This document shows positions 13,119 to 20,609 of a stretch of 21,379 nt of DNA, in pieces. Within the stretch, counting starts at the first letter, position 1. The number at the start of each line of letters is the position of its first letter. A program made the position numbers and the translations under genes. The DNA lies in the IMG/VR virus record IMGVR_UViG_3300030117_001866, positions 1 through 21,379 of that record. The stretch is one strand, 5' to 3'. This stretch comes from a virus. Under the pieces are notes generated by a model. It had not been told where the DNA came from. It searched no databases and worked only from the letters and a program-made list of their open reading frames with translations.

Positions 13119-13690
13119 TGGCAACCTTTCCTTCTATAACACCAACCTATTCTGGTTTTAGTAAAAAATCAAAACCCGTAAAACGATTAATTAGATTTGC
13201 AGATGGATATGAGCAAAGAGTTTTGTTTGGGTTGGCATCACATCAAAATCCTAAAACATATTCATTCCAATTTGATGTTACAGAAACTGAGTCAGATGTA
13301 ATTGAAGCATTTTTAGATAGCAGAGCAAATGACCAAGCAAGTTTCACTTTTACACCACCGGGCGAAGGAGTTTCTAAAACTGGTACCTATGCACAGTCAT
13401 CTTCTACAACAATAACTGTTACTGTTACAAATCATGGTATTGCTATAGGCGAAACTGTAACTCTTGATTTCACCTCTGGTTCTGCTACTGATGGTAGTTT
13501 TATTGTTGCTACTGCTGCTGATCAAAATACATTTACCGTTACTGCATCATCAAGTGGTAGTAACAGTGGTAATGTAACTGTTACTGTATCTGGTGCTAAA
13601 CAATTTGTTTGTGAAAGCTGGTCAAAAGTTATTTACACTTCTAGCAGAGCAAGAATATCTACAACATTTAGGGAGGTGTTTGAACCATGA
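13118..13690 (+). CDS. minor tail protein gpM-like, with inserted beta domain
   Basis: A 190-residue protein in the lambda M position. The N-terminal part (SFQFDVTETESDVIEAFLDS, then DQASFTFTPPGEG, to about residue 84) and the C-terminal part (KQFVCESWSKVIYTSSRARI, to 190) together make the usual gpM fold of roughly 110 residues. Between them, about residues 87-157, lies an extra serine/threonine-rich beta domain: TGTYAQSSSTTITVTVTNHG, then VTLDFTSGSATDGSFIV and NTFTVTASSSGSNSGNVTV. A close relative of that domain is present in the gpJ-like protein of this window. The protein should form part of the tail tip between the tape measure and gpL. The insert probably projects outwards. Confidence 0.82.
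   Translation: MATFPSITPTYSGFSKKSKPVKRLIRFADGYEQRVLFGLASHQNPKTYSFQFDVTETESDVIEAFLDSRANDQASFTFTPPGEGVSKTGTYAQSSSTTITVTVTNHGIAIGETVTLDFTSGSATDGSFIVATAADQNTFTVTASSSGSNSGNVTVTVSGAKQFVCESWSKVIYTSSRARISTTFREVFEP
13672..13677 (+). promoter_or_regulatory. ribosome binding site of the gpL-like gene
   Basis: GGAGGT, a perfect Shine-Dalgarno core, lies inside the end of the gpM-like gene, nine bases before ATG 13687. It confirms the ATGA-overlapping start. Confidence 0.7.
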
Positions 13691-14262
13691 CCTCAAGTGT
13701 AATAAGTGATTCTCAAAGTATAAATCCTTCATCAATTATTGAGTTATTTGAATTAACTACAACTGCTGCAGTACATGGTTCTGCATCTACTTATAGATTT
13801 CATGCTGGGTCAAGTTTAAATGCCAATGGCGAAGTTGTATGGAAAGGTAATGCCTACCAAAGATTTCCTGTACAAGTAGATGGCTTTGCATATCAAAAAG
13901 GCCAGATACCAAGACCAACTCTAACTGTTAGTAATGTTCTTGGAACTATTACATCAATACTTCTTACTGTAAATCAAACAACAACTGGTAATGATTTAAC
14001 AGGTGCAACATTAACAAGAATCAGAACTTTGGCAAAATTTATTGATGCTGTTAATTTTGCAGGCAATGTAAATCCTTATGGAACACCAGATACAAATGCT
14101 GAATTTCCTCAAGAAATTTATTCGATTGATAGAAAATCACAGGAAACAAGAGAAATAGTAACATTTGAACTAGCTGCTCCTATTGATTTAGCTGGTGTTC
14201 GTGCGCCAAAGCGTCAATGTACTAGAGACGATTTTCCATCTATAGGTCGTATAAGAATATGA
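13687..14262 (+). CDS. minor tail protein gpL-like, lacking the Fe-S cysteine domain
   Basis: A 191-residue tail-tip protein in the lambda L position. Family features are the N-terminal IIELFELTTT strand, FHAGSSLNANGEVVWKGNAY (38-57), FAYQKGQIPRPTLTVSNVLG (67-86), the 'FIDAVNFAGNVNPYGTPD' segment (118-135), and IVTFELAAPIDLAGVRAPKR (157-176). Lambda gpL continues after 'P-R' with a C-terminal domain whose four cysteines hold an iron-sulfur cluster. Here only C178 remains and the protein stops 13 residues later (TRDDFPSIGRIRI). The following DNA encodes the next gene at once, with no cysteine-rich remnant in another frame. It is probably a natural variant without a cluster rather than a broken gene. 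Confidence 0.83.
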   Translation: MTSSVISDSQSINPSSIIELFELTTTAAVHGSASTYRFHAGSSLNANGEVVWKGNAYQRFPVQVDGFAYQKGQIPRPTLTVSNVLGTITSILLTVNQTTTGNDLTGATLTRIRTLAKFIDAVNFAGNVNPYGTPDTNAEFPQEIYSIDRKSQETREIVTFELAAPIDLAGVRAPKRQCTRDDFPSIGRIRI

Positions 14263-14960
14263 ATTGGAAACAAGATGCACTTACTCATGCAAAACAAGAG
14301 GACCCAAAAGAATCATGTGGTCTTTTATTAAATATTAAAGGTAAAGAAAAATATTTTCCCTGTCGTAATTTATCTATGACAGCATACCAATGTTTTATTT
14401 TAGACCCAGAAGATTATGTAAAGGCAGATAATACAGGTGATATTATTGCTGTAATTCATAGCCATCCTATAACTCCACCAGTTGCGAGCCAATCCGATAA
14501 AGTCGCTTGTGAGCAAAGCGGTCTTAAATGGCATATAGTAAATCCTAAAACAGAGTCATGGGGTTATTTAGAACCAACAGGCTATAAAGCGCCTATTATT
14601 GGCAGAGAATGGGCTTGGGGTGTTACAGACTGTTATACCTTAGTAAGAGATTGGTATAAAGAAACTTTAAATATTAATTTAAAAGATTGGCAAAGACCAA
14701 CAACACTTGATGATTTTAATAAAGATCCTATGTTTGAAAGATGTGCATGGCAAACTGGATTTAGAGAATTAAGACCTGATGAACAACTTAAAAACGGTGA
14801 TTTATTGTTTATGGCAATTTTAAGCAATAATTTAAATCATGTCGCAATTTTTTTAGATGGAGAGGTTTTACATCATTTAGCAGATAGAATATCTTGTAAA
14901 GAGCCATATAATGAATGGCTTTTAAAATGCACTGGTAAGAGGTTACGTTATGCTTCGTAA
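14259..14960 (+). CDS. tail tip peptidase, JAMM plus NlpC/P60 domains (gpK-like)
   Basis: A 233-residue two-domain protein like lambda gpK. The N-terminal half is a JAMM/MPN metallopeptidase: E18 in PKESCGLLL, H67 and H69 in AVIHSHP, then S77 and D80 completing HxHx(7)SxxD. The C-terminal half is an NlpC/P60 cysteine peptidase: C125 in WAWGVTDCYTLVRDWY, with H194 in LNHVAIFLDG and H205/H206 nearby. All catalytic residues appear intact. It may process tail-tip proteins during assembly or cut the peptidoglycan cross-links at DNA entry. It starts in an ATGA overlap with the gpL-like gene and overlaps the gpI-like gene by 11 nt. Confidence 0.9.
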   Translation: MNWKQDALTHAKQEDPKESCGLLLNIKGKEKYFPCRNLSMTAYQCFILDPEDYVKADNTGDIIAVIHSHPITPPVASQSDKVACEQSGLKWHIVNPKTESWGYLEPTGYKAPIIGREWAWGVTDCYTLVRDWYKETLNINLKDWQRPTTLDDFNKDPMFERCAWQTGFRELRPDEQLKNGDLLFMAILSNNLNHVAIFLDGEVLHHLADRISCKEPYNEWLLKCTGKRLRYAS

Positions 14961-15570
14961 ACTTAAGTTATATGGCGATCTAGCTAAAGTTACTGGTCAT
15001 AAAGAATTTGATGTTCAAGTTACAACTATTGCACAAGCTGTAAGTTTTTTAATTAATAACTTTCCTCATTTGGAAAGTTATATGTCTAATAGATATTACA
15101 AAATTTTAGTTGATAAAAACGAAACAGATATAGATGAATTACATTTTCCTGTTGGACAAAATGAAATAAAGTTTATCCCTGTTATTCAAGGTGCTGGCGG
15201 TAATATTGGGAAAATTATATTAGGTGGTGCTTTAATTGCAATGTCTTTTGGTGTAGGTGGTATATTTGGTGTAGGTGATGCACTTGCATTAGGCAGTAAA
15301 GGTTTTGGGTTTGCTTCTGCTAGTATGGGTGCAAAAGCTGCTTTTGGTATTGGTGCTGGATTATTACTTTCGGGTGTAAGCGGTATGCTATTTCCAGTAC
15401 CTAAACCACAAGAATTTAAATCTGAACAAGACCCTCAATTATCATTTAGCTTTAGTGGAACACAACAAACATCAAGGGCTGGAACACCTGTACCTATAGT
15501 TTATGGTGAAATATTTACTGGTTCTGTTGTAATTAGTGGTGGTATAGATACAGAACAGGTACAAGTATGA
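14950..15570 (+). CDS. tail assembly protein gpI-like
   Basis: A 206-residue protein in the lambda I position, after gpK and before gpJ. The N-terminal 80 residues look like the ubiquitin-like fold of the family (KLKLYGDLAKVTG, then FDVQVTTIAQAVSFLINNFP, and FPVGQNEIKFIPVIQGAGG). A glycine/alanine-rich hydrophobic middle (about 84-146) could make two membrane-like helices. The end (RAGTPVPIVYGEIFTGSVVI) is the common C-terminal motif. It probably helps assemble the tip and is absent from the finished tail, as in lambda. The start overlaps gpK, and the stop overlaps gpJ (ATGA). Confidence 0.88.
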   Translation: MLRKLKLYGDLAKVTGHKEFDVQVTTIAQAVSFLINNFPHLESYMSNRYYKILVDKNETDIDELHFPVGQNEIKFIPVIQGAGGNIGKIILGGALIAMSFGVGGIFGVGDALALGSKGFGFASASMGAKAAFGIGAGLLLSGVSGMLFPVPKPQEFKSEQDPQLSFSFSGTQQTSRAGTPVPIVYGEIFTGSVVISGGIDTEQVQV

Positions 15571-18500
15571 CAAAAAACCATAAAAATATTAGAGGTTTTG
15601 GTGGTCCACCTCCACCACCAGCACCAAGACAACCTACAAGAACGCCTGATACTTTACATAGTAAACAGTTTGCAACTTTTCTTGATCTAATATCAGAAGG
15701 TGAAATAGAAGGTTTTGCAACAGCATCAAAAGAAGGTAGAACACAAGGGTCAACTGCTTATAATAATGCTGCTTTTAAGGATATATTTTTAAATGATACA
15801 CCTATCTTAAAATCTTCTGCTGACTCAACAAACCCAGCAACTGCTGATTTTAATTATCAAGATATAACATTTACACCAAGATTTGGCACTGCAAACCAAA
15901 CAAAAATTGATGGTATTGAATCAAGTCAATCAACTATACCTGTTGGAGTAACAGTTACAAAAACTTCACCAGTTACAAGACAAATAACAAATACAGATGT
16001 TGATAGGATTAAAGTTTCGATTACTTTTCCACAAATACAAAAAGCTACTAATGAGGGAGATTTATTAGGTTCATCTGTACAATTTAAGATTTCTGTTCAA
16101 TATAATTCTGGTGGTTATACAGATGTGCATACTGATACTGTTACTGGACGAACTGCTGATGCCTACCAAAAAGATTTCTCAGTAAAAGTTACAGGGTCTT
16201 TTCCTGTAGATATAAGGGTTACAAGGATAACAGATGACAGTACTGATACTTCATTGATAGATAGTTTTCAATTTACAAGTTTTACTGAAATAATTGATGA
16301 CTCACAAACTTACGCAAACTCAGCATATACCTCACTAAGATTAGACTCCCAAACATTTTCATCTATACCATCAAGAAAATTTAGAATCAGAGGTATAAAA
16401 GTAAGAATACCGGGTGCTGGTGCATCAAGTTCTGGCACACCGACTGTTGATACTACAAATGGTAGAATTTCTTATCCTACTGGTTATATATTTAATGGTG
16501 TAATGGGTTCTGCTGTTTGGACTACTTGCCCTGCAATGATTTTATTAGATTTATTAACAAATACTAGATATGGGTTTGGAGATCATATAACAGATAGCAG
16601 TTTAGATTTATTTTCTTTTGTAACTGCTAGTAAGTATGCCAACACACTTGTTGATGATGGATTTGGTAGTCAAGAGGCTCGATTTAGTTGCAATGTAAAC
16701 ATACAATCTTCTAGTGAGGCATTTGACTTAATAAATGAACTAGCTGGTGTAATGAGATGCATGCCTATTTGGTCTGCTGGTAGTATTACCATTGCACAAG
16801 ACTCTCCTAAAGATGCAAGTTATCTTTTTAATCTAAGTAATATTACATCTGAAGGGTTTAGTTATTCTGGAAGTAGTTTAAAACAAAGACATACTGCTGT
16901 TGCTGTTTCATATTTTAATATGGATAGCCAAGAGGTTGATTATGAAGTTGTTGAAGATACAACAGCACAAGGTAAATTTGGAATAATTACAAAACAAGTA
17001 AAAGCATTTGGTTGCACCTCAAGAGGGCAAGCTGCAAGGTTAGGTAGAGCTATTTTGTTTGCAGAACAAAATGAATCTGAAATTGTTAGCTTTGCAACTT
17101 CAATAGATGCTGGTGCTATTGTCAGACCGGGTGCAATTATTGAAATTAATGACCCAGTACGAGCAGGGGTTAGAAGAGGTGGAAGATTATCTGCTGTTGC
17201 TTCAACTACCCAAATGACTGTTGATAATGTTAATGATACTGATTTGCCTACAACAAATAGCCCTACTTTTAGTGTTGTCTTACCAGATGGCACAGTGGAA
17301 ACAAAAGATGTTTCTAGTATTTCAAATGGAGTGGTGACAGTTAGTTCAGCTTTTTCTCAAACACCAAATGTAAATACTGTATGGTTATTACAAAATACAA
17401 CAGTTCAAGCAGAAAAATTCAGAGTTATAACCATTGAGGAAGTAGATCCTATTAGTTATGCAATAACTGCACTTTCATATAAATCTGGTAAATATGATTT
17501 TATTGAGGATGGCACAAGTTTACCAGCACGAAGTGTATCTGTTTTAAATGAACTTAAACCACCTCCATCAAACTTATCTGCTGTTGAAACTATTGTTCCA
17601 ATTAACAATCAAGCAGTTTCTAAAATTTTTATAAGTTGGCAACCGATTGTTGGTGTTATTGAATATCAGGTTAATTATCGTTTTGCTAATGGTAATTTTG
17701 TAAGTGAAAGAGTATCAAGACCAGATTTTCAAATAGTTAATAGTCAATTAGGTGTATATGAAATACAAGTTTTTAGTTATAACGTACAAGGCCAACTTTC
17801 TGCTACATCAAATGATTTAACATTTACTGCTGTAGGTAAAACTGCATTGCCACAAGATGTTTCAAACTTAACTGTTGAACCTGTTTCTAATCAATTTGTA
17901 AGATTACGTTTTAATAAAGCAACAGATGTAGATGTTACGCATGGTGGAAATATTGTGGTTAGGCATAGCAATATAACAGATGGAACTGGTACTTTTACAA
18001 ATTCAGTAGATATTATTCCAGCTTTGCCGGGCAATGTTTCTGAAACCCTTGTACCAGCACTAACAGGTGAGTATATTTTAAAATTTAGGGATGATGGTGG
18101 TCGTTTAAGTTCTGGTGAAACTTCTGTTGTTGTAACAGTACCAGACCCTGTACCACAACTTACTTTATTAACAGATAGAGAAGATACAGATGCAACACCT
18201 TTTAATGGAGCAAAAACAAACACTTTTTATAGTGCTGGTTTAGTAGGTCTTGTTTTAGATTCTTCAGTAAATATTGATGACGTTACTGCAAATATTGATA
18301 CACTAGGTTCTATTGATTTTCTTGGTGATATTGCATCTTCTGGTAAATATGATTTTGTTAGCACTATTGATTTTGGTGGCAAACAACCTGTTAATTTAAC
18401 TCGCCATATGGTTACAGAATCATTTTATCCTAATGATTTAATTGACCAAAGAACTGCTTTAATTGATGTTTGGACAGATATAGATGCCCAAACAGCATTT

Positions 18501-19178
18501 GATACTAATGCTCGTTTGTTAGTTGCTCAAACTGATTTAGACCCTGACTTATCGGTTTCAGCTACTTATGCACAATCTGGGACTACAATTACTGTTACAA
18601 AATCAAATCATGGGTATGTTGCTGGAAATGTTATTGTTGTCGATTTCACAAGCGGTACGGGTATTGATGGTGAATATGTAATCCAAAGTACCGGAAGCGT
18701 AAATGATTTTGTATTAACAGGAACTACAAGTCAAACAACAAGTGGTAATTGTACATATGGTGCGAATTTTACAGCTTTTGAACCAATGGCAAATGGTACT
18801 TTTATTGCTAGAGGTTTTAAGTTTAGAGCAGAATTAACAAGTGAAGATACAGCACAAAGTATTCTTATTAAACAATTAGGTTATAGTGCATCTTTAACAA
18901 GTCGCACTGAATCGCCAAGTAGTGTTATTGCTTCTGGTACCTCACGAAAGTCTGTGTCATTTACAAATACTTTTTTTACAGGCACTTCAGAGCTTGGTGG
19001 CTCTACAACAGCACATCTACCAACAATAGGAATTATTGTAGAAAATATGGAAAGTGGCGATTTCTTTAGTTTGCATAATATTACTGGTAGTGGTTTCGAT
19101 ATTGACATTAAAAATGGTTCAAGTTTTGTTAATAGGAATTTTAGATATACTGCTGTTGGTTTTGGTCGAGGCTCTTAA
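15567..19178 (+). CDS. central tail fibre / host specificity protein gpJ-like
   Basis: This 1203-residue protein forms the tail tip and likely contacts the host receptor. After a polyproline leader (GPPPPPAPRQP), the gpJ core starts with LDLISEGEIEGFATASKEG and FKDIFLNDTPILK. It continues with the structural domains up to about 660, including DLLTNTRYGFGDHI near 320-335 and RPGAIIEINDPVRAGVRRGG near 515-535. Two fibronectin type III-like domains follow (about 665-758 and 759-865). A beta domain at about 999-1068 (ATYAQSGTTITVTKSNHG, then VVDFTSGTGIDGEYVI) closely resembles the insert of the gpM-like protein. The C-terminal 130 residues are probably the receptor-facing part. It is the last gene of the M-L-K-I-J block. 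Confidence 0.93.
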   Translation: MTKNHKNIRGFGGPPPPPAPRQPTRTPDTLHSKQFATFLDLISEGEIEGFATASKEGRTQGSTAYNNAAFKDIFLNDTPILKSSADSTNPATADFNYQDITFTPRFGTANQTKIDGIESSQSTIPVGVTVTKTSPVTRQITNTDVDRIKVSITFPQIQKATNEGDLLGSSVQFKISVQYNSGGYTDVHTDTVTGRTADAYQKDFSVKVTGSFPVDIRVTRITDDSTDTSLIDSFQFTSFTEIIDDSQTYANSAYTSLRLDSQTFSSIPSRKFRIRGIKVRIPGAGASSSGTPTVDTTNGRISYPTGYIFNGVMGSAVWTTCPAMILLDLLTNTRYGFGDHITDSSLDLFSFVTASKYANTLVDDGFGSQEARFSCNVNIQSSSEAFDLINELAGVMRCMPIWSAGSITIAQDSPKDASYLFNLSNITSEGFSYSGSSLKQRHTAVAVSYFNMDSQEVDYEVVEDTTAQGKFGIITKQVKAFGCTSRGQAARLGRAILFAEQNESEIVSFATSIDAGAIVRPGAIIEINDPVRAGVRRGGRLSAVASTTQMTVDNVNDTDLPTTNSPTFSVVLPDGTVETKDVSSISNGVVTVSSAFSQTPNVNTVWLLQNTTVQAEKFRVITIEEVDPISYAITALSYKSGKYDFIEDGTSLPARSVSVLNELKPPPSNLSAVETIVPINNQAVSKIFISWQPIVGVIEYQVNYRFANGNFVSERVSRPDFQIVNSQLGVYEIQVFSYNVQGQLSATSNDLTFTAVGKTALPQDVSNLTVEPVSNQFVRLRFNKATDVDVTHGGNIVVRHSNITDGTGTFTNSVDIIPALPGNVSETLVPALTGEYILKFRDDGGRLSSGETSVVVTVPDPVPQLTLLTDREDTDATPFNGAKTNTFYSAGLVGLVLDSSVNIDDVTANIDTLGSIDFLGDIASSGKYDFVSTIDFGGKQPVNLTRHMVTESFYPNDLIDQRTALIDVWTDIDAQTAFDTNARLLVAQTDLDPDLSVSATYAQSGTTITVTKSNHGYVAGNVIVVDFTSGTGIDGEYVIQSTGSVNDFVLTGTTSQTTSGNCTYGANFTAFEPMANGTFIARGFKFRAELTSEDTAQSILIKQLGYSASLTSRTESPSSVIASGTSRKSVSFTNTFFTGTSELGGSTTAHLPTIGIIVENMESGDFFSLHNITGSGFDIDIKNGSSFVNRNFRYTAVGFGRGS

Positions 19179-19180
19179 AT

Positions 19181-19186
19181 TATGAT
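19181..19186 (+). promoter_or_regulatory. possible -10 box before the first fibre gene
   Basis: TATGAT lies in the 33-nt gap after gpJ, 25 nt before ATG 19212, which has no Shine-Dalgarno sequence. A TTGGTT sequence 19 bases upstream (19156-19161) is a weak -35 candidate. Low confidence. Confidence 0.22.
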
Positions 19187-19211
19187 AACCTTAAGTAAAA
19201 ATAGTTAGACA

Positions 19212-20609
19212 ATGGCTACACATGATTATGTACTAGATAATGCAACAGGGGCTAATTTTCGTGCAGATATAAATAATGTCTTGGCTGCAATAGTAAGTAA
19301 TAATTCAGCTTCTTCTGAGCCTTCTACAAAATATGCATATCAATGGTGGGCAGATACTAATGAAGGTGTTTTAAAAATTAGAAACAGTTCAAATGATGGA
19401 TGGGTTACTTTATTACAACTTGACGGAACTTTAACTCTTGAAGATGGTTCAAACTCCGCACCAGCACTAGGATTTCGTGATGATTTAAACACTGGTATTT
19501 TTTCAAGTGCAGCAGATACTTTAGACGTTACCTGTGGTGGAACAACAAGAGGTAGTTTTTCTTCTTCAGGATTAACTGTTACAGGAAATGTTACAGCAAC
19601 AACTTTTGTCGGAAATGTAGATGCTGTTGACGGAGACTTTGACGGAACTCTTGAAGCTGATGCAATTACTGTTGCGGGTGTAGCTTTAGCAACTGTTATT
19701 GCGGGAACAACAGTTACGACAGCCACAAATGCAAACCATGTTTCCGTTGCTGATAATGAATCAACAAACGAAAATAATTTAATTCCTTTTATTGAAGATG
19801 CTTCTGCAACTGGAAATGTAGGACTTGAATCAGATGGCGATTTTACATATAACCCAAGCACAGGAACAGTTACAGCTACAGTTTTTGTTGGAGCTTTTAC
19901 AGGTAATGTTACAGGTAATGCTTCGGGTACTGCAGCAACAGTAACAGGTGCGGCTCAATCAAATATAACTTCTCTTGGAACTCTTACAGGGTTGACCCTT
20001 AGTGGAGATATGACCTTTACTGGAGATAGTGCAAACATAGTTTTTGATAAATCTGATTCTGCACTTGAGTTTGCTGATGATGCCAAAGCAAAATTTGGAA
20101 CTGGCGGAGATTTAAATATTTACCACGATGGAACTAATAGTTATATTGATAATGTTACAGGTGCTATTTTATTAAGAACAAATAATACAGAAAACTCTAT
20201 TAAGTGTTTTGCCAATGCTCAAGTTGAGTTATACCATGACAATACAAAAAAAATAGAGACAGCTTCGGGAGGAATATCATTAACAGGAGGAGCAGCAGCT
20301 AATATTACAGCCCTTTCTGATGGCTCAACAATAACAATAGATATGGCTACAGCCTGTCATCATTCAGTTACGCTAGGAGGTAACAGAACCTTTGCAGCAC
20401 CTTCAAACCAAGTTGTAGGTCAGGCAGGGTCTATATTTATTACACAGGATGGAACAGGGTCTAGGACAGCTTCATTTAATGCAGCATTTAAATTTGTAGG
20501 CGGTACAGCACCAACACTTACAACAACTGCTGCTGCGGTTGATCGGATTGATTATGTAATTTTATCTAGTAACGTAATACATTGTGCAGTTTCTTTGGAT
20601 GTAAAATAA
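19212..20609 (+). CDS. tail fibre protein with repeated beta modules
   Basis: A 465-residue, Gly/Thr/Ala/Asn-rich protein. The N-terminus (about 1-70) ends in YQWWADTNEGVLKIRNSSND, then WVTL, a start common in marine phage fibres. Residues about 100-260 consist of short TGNV/GTVTATVFVG-type repeats (including an exact tandem 12-mer, TTACAGGTAATG, at 19897-19920) typical of a triple beta-helix shaft. The segment GGDLNIYHDGTNSYIDNVTG (about 299-318), followed by ELYHDNTKKIETASGGI (about 345-361), is a recurrent marine fibre module. A compact C-terminal domain (about 370-465) may bind the receptor. It uses many GGA codons, unlike the head genes. No chaperone or peptidase domain is visible. Confidence 0.85.
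   Translation: MATHDYVLDNATGANFRADINNVLAAIVSNNSASSEPSTKYAYQWWADTNEGVLKIRNSSNDGWVTLLQLDGTLTLEDGSNSAPALGFRDDLNTGIFSSAADTLDVTCGGTTRGSFSSSGLTVTGNVTATTFVGNVDAVDGDFDGTLEADAITVAGVALATVIAGTTVTTATNANHVSVADNESTNENNLIPFIEDASATGNVGLESDGDFTYNPSTGTVTATVFVGAFTGNVTGNASGTAATVTGAAQSNITSLGTLTGLTLSGDMTFTGDSANIVFDKSDSALEFADDAKAKFGTGGDLNIYHDGTNSYIDNVTGAILLRTNNTENSIKCFANAQVELYHDNTKKIETASGGISLTGGAAANITALSDGSTITIDMATACHHSVTLGGNRTFAAPSNQVVGQAGSIFITQDGTGSRTASFNAAFKFVGGTAPTLTTTAAAVDRIDYVILSSNVIHCAVSLDVK

Noticed and set aside
14195-14330. Frameshifted remnant of a cysteine domain after gpL
   Set aside because: The sequence after the stop encodes the N-terminus of the JAMM domain in its own frame, and no cysteine-rich reading is seen in the other frames.
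19340-19861. 173-codon open frame on the - strand
   Set aside because: It lies wholly inside the fibre gene, has a biased Ser/Val/Pro/Thr content expected from the reverse of Gly/Thr/Asn/Ala-rich coding, and no domain or ribosome binding site. The other - strand frames (for example 442-684, 3326-3580, 6365-6649, 6820-7056, 8897-9139, 16940-17293 and 17891-18223) are rejected for the same reason.
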